A stretch of DNA of 64,000 bases, from the NCBI RefSeq assembly GCF_026914265.1, contig NC_069138.1:35400098-35464097 (forward strand), written 5' to 3'. The translations under genes and the position numbers were made by a program. Numbering within the stretch: the first letter of the stretch is position 1; every line of letters begins with the position of its first letter. Under the pieces are notes generated by a model. That model did no database searches and was not told the origin of the DNA. It was given only the letters and a program-made list of their open reading frames with translations. Below are positions 13,106 through 26,233 of the stretch, one piece after another. This stretch comes from Mya arenaria. Its lineage: Eukaryota > Mollusca > Bivalvia > Myida > Myidae.

Positions 13106-14805
13106 ATCAAATGACCTTCCTTGTTTCAAGTGTAGTAAATAAACAATGCATATTTTTTTGTATTACACTAGTGCAATCTAACTTGAATTTACATCATTTC
13201 CCCCATCTAACATTTTATCAAATAAAATGAATTAAATCCTCCTTTTTTGTGGCGACGAGTGTGTCATGTGATAAAAATAATTTTACATTCGTTGCCAAAG
13301 GCTTGCTTTATATCATTTCCTTAATTTGTTTCATAAATGTTTGTACAAAATGACAAGTTCTGTATTTTCCTATATTTTATCTCTATTTTATTAAAACAAG
13401 GAAAATGGTATCTCATTATCAGCTAAAAACCAACAGCCTCAATTCATACCTAAATATGAAGAGGTATTTTAATACATAGTTTTTATGGAGTACCGGTATT
13501 AACCTTCTCTGCAGAACTGCACAAGATTTATTATTACTCTATGGCGATGAACTGATAAACAATTTATCATACATCTGCAAACATAGATAAGAAATTCAGC
13601 AGAACTCTTTATAATTTGATATCAATTATTAAAAAAATGTCTAAAACATAAGACGTAGGCAATGTACCCTTGGGAGTGTAAAATTCTATAAAAAAAAGTA
13701 TACTTTATTGTAAATTGAACACAAGAATACTGCATCTAAAACAATGTAAAGAAAACATAAGAGTTTTTTTTAAATATATGAGAATAATTTTAACCCAGTC
13801 AAATTGTATATTATTACTATTTTTATAATTATTCGCGAATGACATATGATGAAATTTCATTTATCAGATAAAAATAATTTTTCAATGAAAAAAGTTTACC
13901 TTGTAGTTTTTTTTTATTCCCTATTTCATATGTATTCTTTAATCGTTTGCTCTTTCTTTAATGTTTGCTCTTTCGAAGATATTAGATGAAAGTAGCCACA
14001 ACTATTTGAAAACTCAGAAAAAAATACCACAAAAAAATCTGTGAATCACTTGAACCTGTGAAAAGCTATAATATAAGACTCATTTATTTCTATTAAAGCA
14101 TTCACTAGTAGTAGAAGTGGTGTCCTAAATCTGTTAAATGTGAGGAAACCACAAGAATTGTGGCAACAGCATATTACTCATGTTGACCAATATAGACTGG
14201 TTACCTGTGTGTGATTAATGCACAGTACTTCTTGAAGTGAATATAAATTACTGTGCTACTTTACCTTTGGTGACAAAGTTGATTTTGCAGGGGATGGCCA
14301 TAAAACATCAACCAGGCTGAAAAAGATAAGTATTGTTTTAGGTTTTAGTACTGTAGTGAAGTGAAATTTCAAAGCAAACGAGAGCATGTTCATAAAACTG
14401 AAGATTGAAAACAAACATATAAAAAATATCTAACACTGAAGAAGATTGACATGATTTAACAACATCAATACAAAATCAGTTACCTCAAATAAGCTTTTTA
14501 TCATTTAAGCTGATAAGAACTAGCTTATACCCCTAAAATTATCATGAACATTTTTATATCAATATCCGAAAAAATATGTACTGATTACACCAGTATGCCC
14601 CTTTAATACTTGAAATAGCAAAATATTTCTCAGGAGATGACCCCTAACCATATTCAAGCTGTACATTTTTCAGGAAAGGGGTGTACATTGAAAGTACCCC
14701 CTCTAACCCTAAATCTTGTATCTCAATCATCCGCCACTGATACGGATACATGTACATAGAAATAAATTTTCAAGAAGTGGCAAAATGGACTCAGAGAAGC
14801 GTCTG
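13106..14805. other. AT-rich DNA, nothing recognised
   Basis: Long A/T-rich stretch with short frames only. No gene, RNA or tandem repeat can be supported. Confidence 0.45.
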
Positions 14806-15152
14806 GCCCCAATTTCTCGAAACTTCTCAAGTCTTTTATAATATTATTGTATGTTACACATGTAAAATGTTTAATTTTATGATGTTCATTGTATATTATA
14901 TAGTGGTCAATAAATGAAATATAAAAAAGGAAGTCTTTTATAACAGCAGCTAAGCTCACTATTTTTGTTTTTCAATAATATGCTTAATGTTTATTTCTTT
15001 ATGAGTGTATACTTTAGAAAGGAATTATCTTTATGATAATCACAATTAACCTTTTTTCGTTTATCAAAATTTAATTTAAGTATGTATTTCGGCCAATTGC
15101 AATAAGCTACTTAAGCCTGTTAAGCTTAAGAAGGTTCGAGAAATTGGGGCCT
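14806..15152. mobile_element. MITE with GGCCCCAATTTCTCG inverted ends
   Basis: The left end reads GGCCCCAATTTCTCGAAACT; the right end, reversed, reads GGCCCCAATTTCTCGAACCT. A shared AGCTTA-rich subterminal region lies inside the right end. The element is 347 bp, non-coding, and has no clear target duplication (flanks CGTCT and TGATG). Superfamily not determined. Confidence 0.75.
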
Positions 15153-17119
15153 GATGGCACCAGTATTTATATCTTAAATTATATTATACACCAGGCATAA
15201 TGATTCATGATTCTACCAATCAATTATGCTATAAAAGAACTGCATGCAACAGCTGGGCTTATATGAGTTGTACAGTTCTATTTACCCTGAGCCATAATGA
15301 CACATGCACGTCTGTTTGCCATTGTCAACATCTCAGAGCAGGGCTTGAATAGAAAAGACAATGAGTGACATGGTAGGGCTCACCTAGTAGGAGAGTCCCA
15401 TGGGAAAACATTTATTCCAGAATGGGTTTAACAGGAATATTTTTGGGCATATTCAATTCAAAATTGATATTTAAAACATACAATTTGTAAATATAAATGT
15501 GTGGCCCATTCTTATAGAGCCTCTGTGAAGTTACACCTTTTATACCACCAGTCTATCCTCTATGTGGGCAGGGGGAGGGTATACTTCACAGCTGGGTGCC
15601 TAATTAATTCACCTGCATCACTTGACAATCTCACAATTATCAGTACCTGGCCTGTTGTCTTCCATTATTCCAAGGTAATGGTGATTATTGAAACCAGGGA
15701 TTATGTTACAGCCACACTGAAAGCAGGAAAGAATAATACATTTCACAGTTTCATGTTCAGCTAAATGATTTATTTGTAAGCAAATCAGATAACTTTATGA
15801 TCATTTTACAGCCAAGTTTCTAATTATTTTATTCAAAGTAATAATATAGAAAATACGCATACTGTCAGGACTGAATAGCAAACGGTATAACAATGTGCGT
15901 TACATCAGCAGAATTACAATTATTGATTTGCTTGAATTAAAATAACTTAATGCTGCTTAAAACAGGATCCACTGCATAAAATCATCACAGACATATACAC
16001 ATTATTATATTTATAGGTTTGGTAGAATAGATTGTAGTATCATTTTTCTAATGAATCACACATTATTACTGATCATAAGGTGTATAGGCAGCTCTGTTAA
16101 TGAACTAAGAAGCATCAATAAATCCCATAGGTAATCAGCTAATTGGCCAGTTCATTATCAGGCTGGGCTGATAAGTGGCGTTCTTTTCTGATAAGCCCTA
16201 GAGACTTGCTAATGAAGAACTTGAATGGAAACATGCTCAATCAATGTCTCCCATGTATGACTAGCAATTTGATTGATACTGCTATTTTAAAATGAAATAT
16301 TCTTAATTTAATCTCGTTGTGACACTAGCCACTTTAAGAATTGATGTTCAAGGAAACCAACGTAATCATTTAGACATTTTCATGTTTCCCTGACATGAGT
16401 CTGCCAAACCAAAAATTGTATAAAGACTCCTGCCGTCAATTATGGACTTGTTGTGACACAGACATATAAATGGTTTATATATCACTAGCAAGGATTTTAA
16501 AATTATACAAGTTTACTTCCATGAAACAATATGTAGAGAATGCAATTGAATGCTCTATATCAGACTAAATTGGCTGAATCTTTACTTTGGGACGACCTCA
16601 AGCCCCAATTAACTCATTTAAATCATAAATTGCTCCTACTAATTGGGAATAAGCACTCTCAAACCGCCCCCCCCTTCTAAGTCTAACTCGAAATCTTGAA
16701 ACCGCCCCTGTATATTATGTCCTTCTGATGTAAGCTTTTTAGTCAGGAGCCAAATGAACGAAAAAGTCTAAGATGCTTGGACTATGTTTGATCGAAAGTT
16801 GTAAACATGAGTGTAAACTCACATTTCTAACGACGCTGAATCTGTCAATCAATTTCTTGATTTCCCGGAGAGTTCATGGCTAACTTCGAAACAAGGGAAG
16901 CGACTATGTTGATTATTGGTTACAGCCAACTATTTTTTTTTTGTCAAATCTTAAATAATTATAATGTATTTTCTAATCATTATATGAGGGGGCAGGGGGG
17001 GGGGGGGGTATGGAGATTTATTAGTGCGATAATAAAATATGTTTCAAACAGTGAAAATACCAATTTCCAAATTAAAAACGCTAGCACGCACACCTTGTGG
17101 CAAATCGTTGTTCACCTGT
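15153..17119. other. AT-rich DNA flanking the hAT element
   Basis: Only chance frames, the longest being 87 codons. A G-run lies at about 16,990-17,009 and a C-run near 16,665. Nothing recognised. Confidence 0.45.
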
Positions 17120-20100
17120 CAGGCGCGTAGCTGGATCAAAATCAATGTGGACGCCCATTGAGGCGGCGAAGCCGCCGAAGTGCTAGGGGGGTCTGGGGGC
17201 ATGCCCCCCCGGAATTTTTTGAAACTGTTGAATGTAAATGGTGACATCTGACGCATTTTGGAAACGTATTATTGCCTTAAAATACTGAAACAAATTTCTC
17301 TTTTCACATCTGATTTATTTATTTGTGAACACATTCATTAAACAAAGTCAAGCCTTTGGCTTTTGCTTCCAGCGAATTTAGACACTACCTGGTCAATGTC
17401 AATGTTAACATCCCGATATACGTGCATCAGGGCAAGTCCTGTCATGCGCTCTGTCCGCATCGTCGACCTCAGGTAGGTTTTCACCCTGCGCATAACGCTA
17501 AAGCTCCGTTCAGCAGTAGCAGATGATGCCGGCATGGTCAGAAGAATGGTGAGTACTGTATAAACTCCCTTGTAAAGATCCGGATTGGTTGATGCTACAG
17601 TTTCACCCAATGTGCTTGGTTTGTCATTTTCATCCATCAATTGCCATCTAGCCTTCCACCGCCTAACCTCGTTATGGAATGACTGGTTTCCCTGAGGTAG
17701 GTCCACCGAATACCCCGCAAAAATGAGATCCACCATTCCGTCTGTGCAAAGGTTCAACTTGGATGGAATCAAGTACTGTGCACGGAATCTTTCCTCGGCC
17801 ACAATCAATCTGTCGCTAAGTTCTTGACACAAATGGTCCAAGAAAGGGAAGTAGAGAGCTCGCTGCCAATACTGTTGTGGATCATTGGCCGGTGGGTTTG
17901 CCCGGTTTCGTTGGCGTTGAGCAAGACGGGGCATTGAAGGTTCAATCTCAAATTCTGCTGCAATATCTTTAGCGCTCTGAAACAATGCTTCCCAGACATT
18001 AGGGTCTGCCCTTTCGTTTTGAAACTGGCGGATGAGGGTTTGACTTTCTCGCGTTGCCTCAAGCAAATCGCAGTCGACTGCCTGAAGAAGATAAGACAAC
18101 GGAACTGTACTTTGCATAACGTGCTCAGCAACGACCAGTCCGATTATGAAGTCAAACTTCATGATCGACGCCAAGTGTTGGCCTGCCTTGTCATCGCCAT
18201 CCTCCTGTAGCTGTTCAAGGGCATGAACAACAACGCTGTATGCTGACTTGAACGTTGAGAGGGCATCGGCTCGGCTAGTCCACCTAGTTTCACACAGAGT
18301 TCTCAGTTTGGTGCGTTTCTTCAGCTTTTCCTGTGCGTCTTGGTCAGCAGCAAGTTCATCAACAAAGAAGTTTAGTCTTTTGGCCGAATAATCAAATGCA
18401 AACCCTACCTCTTGCACAGTTGTCATCACTGACCTTATGCATGGGTCCTTGCTGCTATGCATAACTGCTAGGTTGAGGCAGTGGGCTCTACAGTGTACAT
18501 ACAGCGCAGACGGCACCCGTTGACGAATTCGTGCCTGTACGCCCCTGTGCTTTCCAGACATATTTGCGGCACCATCATAAGCCTGAGACCGCATCTTATC
18601 TACTTCGATTCCATGATTTTCAAGAGAGGTCAAGAGTAGTTCTGCAAGTACCTCGCCAGTTGTTCTACTTGCTTGAACAAATCCAAGAAAATCTTCACGG
18701 ACTCTAAATTGCTGGGAACCGCTTCCACGTTGGACAAATCGCAGACACACGGACACCTGTTCTTTTGTTGACTTGTCGGTCGACTCATCGGCTATAAGAG
18801 CGAAACAGACTGCATCATTGCATGCCTGCACAATTTCGATCTGTATCTGCTCAGCACACAAACAGATCAGTTCATTCTGTATGTCGGGCGATGTGTATGT
18901 TGCCCTACGATTTTCTGGAACATTTAGATGCTGTGCTAGGATAGGGTCATCTGCTGCCTTTGAATGCAGTATGGCTAAAAAATTGCTTCGTTCTTCTGTA
19001 TTACCTCTGATAGCGATATTTTGCTTACCACAAAGGACGATTACTTCTATAATTTTCCTGAGAATATGGCAGTTCTGCTCCACTAGGCGTCTGTGACTGT
19101 CCGATACAGAACTTGTGATGGGTTCCATCTTACCTGATTGTATATCAAGAAAATGTTCCGCCATAGCTGTAACATTGTGATGGTTTGACTCTGCTAATTC
19201 GTGCCTCTTGACGTACTTGGCTAGGTTGGACCAATCCTTCACTGGTGTACTGATGAAAGTTTTCTCCTTCGCATCTTTCCGTCCAAATACGAAACAGGGG
19301 GCGCAGAATAAGGCATCTGTAGAAATCGAGTATCTGAGCCAGGGGTGGTCTGTCAACCAGCTTGATGACAGCTTTCTCATTTTCCCATGGATGCTTCTAC
19401 AAAAGAGAAAACAAAAGATGTATTAGTTGACCTGGTTCTGACTTCTATCAAGGAACAGTTTTCACCAAGAAGTGTCCGGTAAATTGTATTATAAATTTAC
19501 CAAAGCTCTTTTTTGATGCAACTACCATAACCTATAAATGTTTAAAATATAATGCAACTAGGGTCTACACTATTTTGTTTACCTAACCCTGTACCTGCTA
19601 TTCGCGACTATTCATGCTTACTCAAACAGCTTGAATCCAGACCAGACGCCGAGTATCTCATCTGGATCCAAGTTTTTTTTAATACTAGAAAAAGGGTATA
19701 CCAAATTTGAAGAAAATCGGACGATATTTAAAATTGAAGTAGACGATATTTTTAGCAGACGACAATTTTCGTAGCCGCCCGGCTAAGGGTAAAAAGCATG
19801 ACTAAACATATATGTTACATACTTAACTAATATCGACGACGTGATCGAGATTTAAAGGTCTGTCAGACTGGGGGCGTATTCATAAAGCTTCTTAGGAAAA
19901 TCTCAAATTAGAGTGATAAATTCAAAGGCAGATTTCTCGGTTTTTACCCACAACACTTCAATGAAATTGTGTATGCTCAAATGTTAAACAACGTTTTACA
20001 CAAGCATGCCATGTTGCAATGAAGTATAATTGAAAATAAACTGGAAATTTGCATTTTAAATTTTTACTTGAGTTGGGGATTTTTAAATCTGCGTGTCACT

Positions 20101-20750
20101 TAATTGTATTTTTTTGCATTCAAAAGACAACACAACCTACCTTGAGGGAAAGTTGAACATATGGCAGTCAGTCCATGTGTCTTTCAATATCGACCATTTC
20201 CACTTTGCTTCAAGTTCTCCACTTGCCGCAGTAGCTATATCAGGATATGAAGGACCACTGTGGGTAGACTTAACTGGCTGAGCCTGTCCAGGTTTGGTGC
20301 TGTCAGATTCTGTGGCAGATAGATCTAGGTCCATGCTGTTTGCATGCTCCGAAGGTGCCGTGCCGGTTGCTTCTGGGCACGCAGTCGCTGTCGCGGTTTC
20401 AAACATCCGCTTGAACATTTTGTCCAGTGTCATAGGTTTTGTTTTTTTCATTTTTTACAACAGCCCGAGGACGACCGCCATGAATTAATAAAATATTAAA
20501 AATATATTGACGTCACTTTCATATGTAGTGGATGACATACTAGTTGTGACGTCATAGTATGACACAGTTATCGACCGGGTCACCCAGAGTGGCGTGTAAA
20601 TGACCTGATGTGCCGTTTTACTTTAAGTATTACACACTTTTTTCGTTTAAATTATTAAAAAAAAAATACTTTTATTTATTCAATAAAAGTAAACTCGTGA
20701 AAATAATGTGCACGCCCGGGCGTCTTGGCGTAAAGGCAGCTACGCGCCTG
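17120..20750 (-). mobile_element. Complete hAT-superfamily DNA transposon (DUF4371/TTF type)
   Basis: The element is 3,631 bp, bounded by perfect 14-bp terminal inverted repeats: CAGGCGCGTAGCTG at 17,120-17,133 and its reverse complement at 20,737-20,750. The flanking pentamer CCTGT occurs at 17,115-17,119 and 20,751-20,755 and is a candidate 5-bp target duplication, shorter than the 8 bp usual for hAT. The left end has subterminal hairpins (GGCGGC-GAA-GCCGCC at about 17,162-17,176, then a G-run facing GCATGC and a C-run). The right end has the palindrome ACGCCCGGGCGT (20,712-20,723). CAG termini and GCGTAGC-type ends are common in animal hAT elements carrying a DUF4371 transposase. The only gene inside is the two-exon transposase. 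Confidence 0.9.
17338..20451 (-). CDS. hAT transposase, two exons, apparently intact
   Basis: This is the transposase of the surrounding element, which would cut and join the element ends in the nucleus. Exon 1 runs 20,451-20,141 and exon 2 runs 19,396-17,338. The 744-bp intron has a strong donor (CAAG|GTAGGT) and a pyrimidine-rich acceptor (TTTTCTCTTTTGTAG). The join is phase 2 and keeps the frame, giving 789 aa. Domains: a low-complexity N-terminus (1-75); a TTF-type zinc-finger region with Cys135-x-x-Cys138; a DUF4371/RNase H-like core with acidic residues in ADESTD (Asp307) and AYDG (Asp378) and a CRAHCLNLA motif; and the hAT C-terminal dimerisation segment with ATAERSFS from about 727. 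The start is ATG. No stop or frameshift was seen, which is unusual in an otherwise decayed transposon landscape. Related domesticated vertebrate proteins (ZMYM/THAP12-like) exist, but the matching ends make this an ordinary transposon. Confidence 0.9.
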
Positions 20751-20990
20751 CCTGTGTCATGTCGATATCTAGTCTAGTCGATATCGAGACATGTGGTGAA
20801 TGGTTATTATGGCGAATTATAACTATAATATTTAAGCAATGTAAAGGCCATACCTCTGAAGTGATTTGGCTGGTTATCGTACTTTGCAGAGATAGTCCTA
20901 TTCTGCCCATACTTTGGTGATGATCGGATAAAAGGTTATAAAGTAACAATGCGGACAACTTAGTGGACGCCGCCCTAGATTGTCTTCTGC
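20751..20990. other. Right flank of the hAT insertion with a short hairpin
   Basis: ATGTCGATATC and GATATCGAGACAT form an imperfect hairpin at about 20,759-20,792, immediately outside the transposon end. No gene. Confidence 0.4.
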
Positions 20991-21320
20991 CCATCTCTCA
21001 CGGCAGATGAATTCATAATTACCCTTACGCAACCACGGCCCCCAAGTCCGGGGAATAGTGGGGACTTTGACTTTCGGTCCAGCCAATCCTTGGTAGCGGG
21101 GACACACTGCTGGTAAAATCCCCGCTAAATGACCACCGCACACCCGGGAAATCCTAGATAAGTATTCCCTGCTACTTTCGGCGCGGAAACAAAACCACCG
21201 CACTCACTCGGCACTTCGGGCCCACCTCGAAGGTAAAAAAAAAAAAAAACCGGCCCATTTCCCCCGTTATCCCCGGTATAGCCCCGACCGGGGGGGGGGG
21301 CGTGGCTACAATTGATTGGT
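20991..21320. repeat. GC-rich block, probably an unclassified repeat
   Basis: This block is far richer in G and C than its surroundings, with repeated CCGGGG/CCCCGG words (AAGTCCGGGGAATAGTGGGG, TATCCCCGGTATAGCCCC) and A- and G-runs. Several overlapping frames result from composition. I see no terminal repeats and cannot assign a class. Confidence 0.45.
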
Positions 21321-21359
21321 GCATAGAAAAGGGGGGACAAGTAAATGTATTTTGTTTGT

Positions 21360-21410
21360 GTATATGTGTGTGTGTGTGGAGTGTGTGTGTTTTTAGGGGG
21401 GGGGGGGGGC
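21360..21410. repeat. TG dinucleotide and poly-G run
   Basis: Interrupted (TG)n at about 21,364-21,391 followed by a G-run to 21,409. Simple-sequence DNA. Confidence 0.9.
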
Positions 21411-21848
21411 ATGATCCCTCCAGTCAGGTGACACTTCATTCCAATAGTGTCCCTTGTATAACGCTGCATCCTCGGCCAAAATTTAAATGTTACCAGGAAC
21501 GTGTCAAGACTGGAAGAAACATCCAACATTGATTAATAATACAAGTACCCAGGGACATATGTGGACGGACCACCCTGTTGCATACGTAAAGTCTAGACCT
21601 CCGGTATCAGGAGACTAATTATTTAATCGTCCAGAAAATTGGGATCAACCACTAAATCCAATGCTTAAATGAGTTTTCCATTTATTTAAACGTCACATTC
21701 TGATCTGTATCGGGTTCGGGTTACGCGTGATTCGGATAATTATTTAATTTAAAATGATGTTTGAAACTCTAGTGTTAGAAATTAATTCAGATCACCGATT
21801 AAACTATCATAGTTTTTTCAAATATATTACAGGATACTTTCACAATAA

Positions 21849-22139
<291 letters not shown>

Positions 22140-22560
22140 CATAATACTTAGTATGTAATTATATTATATTTCATGCCGGTCAGGTTTCAAAATTACAATT
22201 GTAGAATTTAGAAGCAAAAAATAATATCCCTTGAGTTATTTACCATTCTTACGCTTGTAACAAAACCTATTACCTGATAGATATCGTGCACATAGTGATT
22301 CACCCCTATCCATCTTAAATTACTTCCACAGAGTATCAACTCCGTGGCTCATTGTAATTCAAGGGCGGGGCAGTCAATTGCCTGAGATCTCTAATTCTCA
22401 AATTATTCAATTGACAAATAACGGACAAATTGAGGGTTAAAGGGCTATTTTAGTCACTGTGATAATGTATCAATTGGTTCCACGTCAAGTTACTGTCAAT
22501 CGCAAACAAGAGACGGAACTGACTCATGGATTTAGCATGCCCTTAACATCTTAAATCTTC
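22140..22560. other. Single-copy DNA, nothing recognised
   Basis: No gene, RNA or repeat structure can be supported. Confidence 0.4.
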
Positions 22561-22564
22561 TTAA

Positions 22565-23464
22565 AGGGGCTAGACACCTAATAGTCCCTAAATCGAAAAA
22601 TACATTACTTCTTCAAAATGTTCATGATAAAAACAACACTGTGTCGCTGTCTCAGCTGAGTTTATCCGTTTAAAGAAAATAACGGCCTCCCCGTTTAAAG
22701 TGTGTAAATTTAGCATTTGAAAGACACGCGATTAGTACAGATAAATATACCTACGCTATTTTTAAAAGATGATGGTGTCCACGTGGCACAAACAGAGTTA
22801 ATTCCAAATTGGAAGAATACGCAAAAAAACTGCGAAAGATACATGTGGTGGTGTTAGTAGTTTATACTCCGGGTCCCGGCGTGAGCACATTGAAGGGTCC
22901 CAGAGTGACAGTTCAACCACCGCACACCTATCCTGGGCGATTAACCAGTACTAGGTGCCTTCACTTCTGCAAGGAACTGACAACTTCTGTACATGCCAGG
23001 GGCAGTGGTACAGTGCGAATGGCCGTAGAAAGGATTTCATAACCAATCACAACAGAAGTGACCTGGTCCGGGCGAAAGATACATGTGACGTTAAAGGCCT
23101 TCTATAAGTGTACACAACCTCTGTGTATTGATCTTAATCGAATTGCCTAATTGTCTTATCAGATCTCTGATCTGAATATCCTGCTGTGCAGTTTTGGAAG
23201 TTTTATTATATAAGTAGACCCTAAATGGCCATGAGCTAATAAACGAATAAACAGGGAATTGGTTCCTACTGTGACATCAGTGCAGTTAGCAGGAGATGCA
23301 CTGCAGGGGATTGTCATGCCAAGCATTCCTTAAACTATGTCTTTAAGTATGTGAAACATGAGTAAGTAAGATTCAATGAGTTGTACACAATGCTATCAAT
23401 TTCATGCAACTTTTTTACAATTTTCTTTTTTTCTTGTAATTGTAACATCTTGTGTCTAGTCCCT
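22565..23464. mobile_element. TTAA-flanked MITE, family 2, with a secondary insertion
   Basis: TTAA at 22,561-22,564 precedes AGGGGCTAGACACC. The right end is GTGTCTAGTCCCT, then TTAA at 23,465-23,468. About 16 bp of the ends pair. The interior resembles 3,600-4,022 but is longer, because about 240 bp of more GC-rich DNA interrupts it (see next entry). Confidence 0.75.
22848..23087. mobile_element. Insertion flanked by a 16-bp direct repeat
   Basis: GCGAAAGATACATGTG occurs at about 22,832-22,847 and again at about 23,072-23,087, bracketing a block of different composition (CCGGGTCCCGGCGTGAGC... and a GGAACTGACAACTTCTG stretch). A 16-bp exact direct repeat fits a target-site duplication made by LINE-type reverse transcription. 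The insert has no obvious poly-A, and I do not recognise it. Confidence 0.5.
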
Positions 23465-23468
23465 TTAA

Positions 23469-24769
23469 AATCATACCAAAATTCAAGTATTTGTGTTAAA
23501 AGAATAAAAAAGCGATTACTCTAGTGTCCATTCCTGTATTTTCGTGAGTTTAAACAATTAAACTGGTCGGAACAATTGCTTCTGAAAGTTTTTGGTCAGT
23601 ATCGTTTCTTGGAATATAGAATAGTCTCGATCCAACGGAGATCTCTACTGTTATACTAATTGTTTTGAGCACTCTTTCCGATTCATCAACATTGGAAAAC
23701 AATATTGCAAAGCATTTCTAACATTTTCTCATAATTATTTAATACATATTTAATTTGTAAAATACTGATTATTAATAGTGATCATATTATATCTGTCGTG
23801 TCTCACATTCAAACTTATTGTGTTATCATTGTGTAATGTATACATGTAATTGAATTATATTTTTATCATGTAATGAGGAATATGATCGTGTTCAAATTTC
23901 TTAAAAAATGTGTTGAATCTTGAAAAATCTAACCATAAATATCATATGTTAAGTCCGATAAATAGGTAAATGCTCGAACATATGTATACAATTTACAATT
24001 GGCGCCTCTATGGAATGATACATCTTTCTGCTCATACATAGTAGGGGACGGGTGTTATGAAATGGCTATTCATGGTCTGTGCTTTTTTTAGAAAACATTT
24101 CGTGTTGTTTATTTTTTATTTTATTTTTGGAAAGAAAAGAATAAATGTTTCAACCACTTATACCTTAATGATTTGTTTTTGATGCCATAGTAAATGAATG
24201 CACTAATAGTGCTGAACGGTTTGAGCGACGATTCCTTCTATTGGATACTCGCTCGTCCGCGCTCCCGCAATACTCACTTACTCACTCACTCACTCACTCA
24301 CCATTTAGCTTTTTTCACTGCTAGAGCAATACAGAAGGGAAAAAATAGCACTGAATTAATTATGTACTGTATATCTGAGTTACATCCCCTGTAGTAACTT
24401 ATTTTTAGAATTATTATGTAATCTTATTCCAATAAGCTCAAACCCAGAACTGCCAGGAGTTTTCCAATTTATAGGAGTTTTCCCTTTTATATCCGTTTTT
24501 AATAAATGTGTTTTCTGTTAATACATGCAACATATTACACAGTCTTACTTTTAACTAAACATGAACTTATTTTGTAAATGAATGATTGTTTCCAGGAATG
24601 TTTCATGAATTGATTTTCATTGAAATCTGGTTCATTCAAGTATGATTTTCAACTCCATATGTACTCAGTGGAATGTTTGTGGTCTATTACAAAAGTCCTG
24701 AGCTAGCCCTCAAGCCTAAAAAACTAATGGTGAAAATCTGGAGCCAGTTGCTTCTGTGTTTAATTTTAG
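23469..24769. other. AT-rich DNA with a CACT microsatellite
   Basis: (CACT)n at about 24,272-24,300. No gene seen; the frame that spans the microsatellite is accidental. Confidence 0.5.
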
Positions 24770-26229
24770 AACATGTCATCCACGCGATAATCGCTTACAT
24801 TGATTGGTTGAAATAAGTAACATTTCTATGTGTGTTGTTCAAATTTATTTGAAAAAAGATCTGATAAACATCGAATAGATGATGCATTTGTGGCATTCTG
24901 ATTTTGAAGTTTGAATAGTTAAGTTTACATGTGTTTTCTCCCACCTCAGATAAGTAGATCCATTAATTTCACCACGCTAGAAATTCTTATCTTGCCCACG
25001 GGCGAAGATAAAATGCCCGTATGGAACTTCTTTTAATGGACACCACATTGTAATTACCTCCCTTGTTGAAGACTGTCGTGTGTAGCGCATCATGGAAACC
25101 ATGTCTTGTGGCAATATTTAGAACGCTAGTTAATTATTTCTCGCTTCAAATGTCACCAGAAAACAGTTTTCACGCACCTTTCAAGAAATAATGCTTCACT
25201 CTTCTTAGAACTATTTAAAGACCGATCAGACCATTTACATACTCTGAATCACTGTGCGAATATCCATGACAACCACGAATTATCGCATATCGGTACGCAA
25301 TTATTTTCACTAAGCACAAGAGTTTCAGCAAAAATATACATTTTTACTTAATTTTGTTTAACTGAGGTGGGAGAAAAAGCATCTACCATAGGCGCTCGTG
25401 TAAGATAGGTTCATCCCGACCCTCGCGCAGGGTGTTTTGCGGAAACTCGGTAAACCTCGTTTCCGCAAAACACCCTACGCTCGGGTCGGAATGAACCTAT
25501 CTTACACTCTCGGCCATGGAAGATACTTAAAATCTTACATGGTGACACCAGAAGCACTGATTTAAAATACAAGTATTAACATGGAAAAAAGGAATTATTT
25601 GTATATTAGGAAATCAAACAAAACGTATTTTCTATTGATTTTAGATATCTCCTATGATCATATTGTGTTTCATTTCATTGTTTTGCAATATGTAGCATGT
25701 GCATATATGTATTCTACACAATACTACAAAATAATTGATACTCTGAAATCATTTTTCTTCTAGCATTGTTGCTACTGGTAAAGTAACAATTTTTCATTCA
25801 ACAAAAGTCGTGTTTTTAAGTTTAAAATAGAAAACATGTACACCTTAATAAATAAAATTATTACTATAAACATAATGTTTGTTAACATATTGGTAATAAC
25901 TCATACACCTACCATTCCCTATCTTAAGTAAATATCTAGATGACCCATCAACAATCTCATTTTTCATTTATTGTACAGTATAAAAAAGAAATTACATGTA
26001 ACATCAAACAAATAATTATTACAAACTATTTTCTTTTAAAACATAAGGAAGTCAGGCCGGAGTTAAAGGGACTCGCTAATGTTTTGTATTGTAAAATACA
26101 CGTTTTGTATGACGATATAAAGTGTGGCAAAACATTAGGAGTGTTAGTGTCAGAACTAAACTGGAACCCTTTAGCAAATGTAAATATTTGTTTAAATATC
26201 ATCTTTGCAAACCACAATTTTCATAAGCC
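24770..26229. repeat. Degenerate copy (S0) of the spacer of the TRIM-like array
   Basis: 24,770-24,940 parallels 38,000-38,165 and 56,265-56,430: a GATTGGTT- and AGTAACATTTCTATGTG-like region, then GATTTTGAAGT and ACATGTGTT. 25,540-26,050 parallels the spacer farther on, including CATTCCCTATCT(T/C)AAGTAAAT and AAAACATAAGGAAG. The foldback at 25,398 and its neighbourhood is extra here, and the family-3 MITE is absent. So the array's spacer extends left of gene A, although no fifth gene is seen next to it. Confidence 0.65.
25398..25507. repeat. Long hairpin, 49-bp arms, 12-bp loop
   Basis: The left arm 25,398-25,446 and right arm 25,459-25,507 are reverse complements apart from about five positions. 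Both contain GTGTAAGATAGGTTCAT and GGGTGTTTTGCGGAAAC. Hairpins of similar build lie at 47,961-48,056 and 50,944-51,098 but do not share its sequence. Confidence 0.9.
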
Positions 26230-26233
26230 TTAA

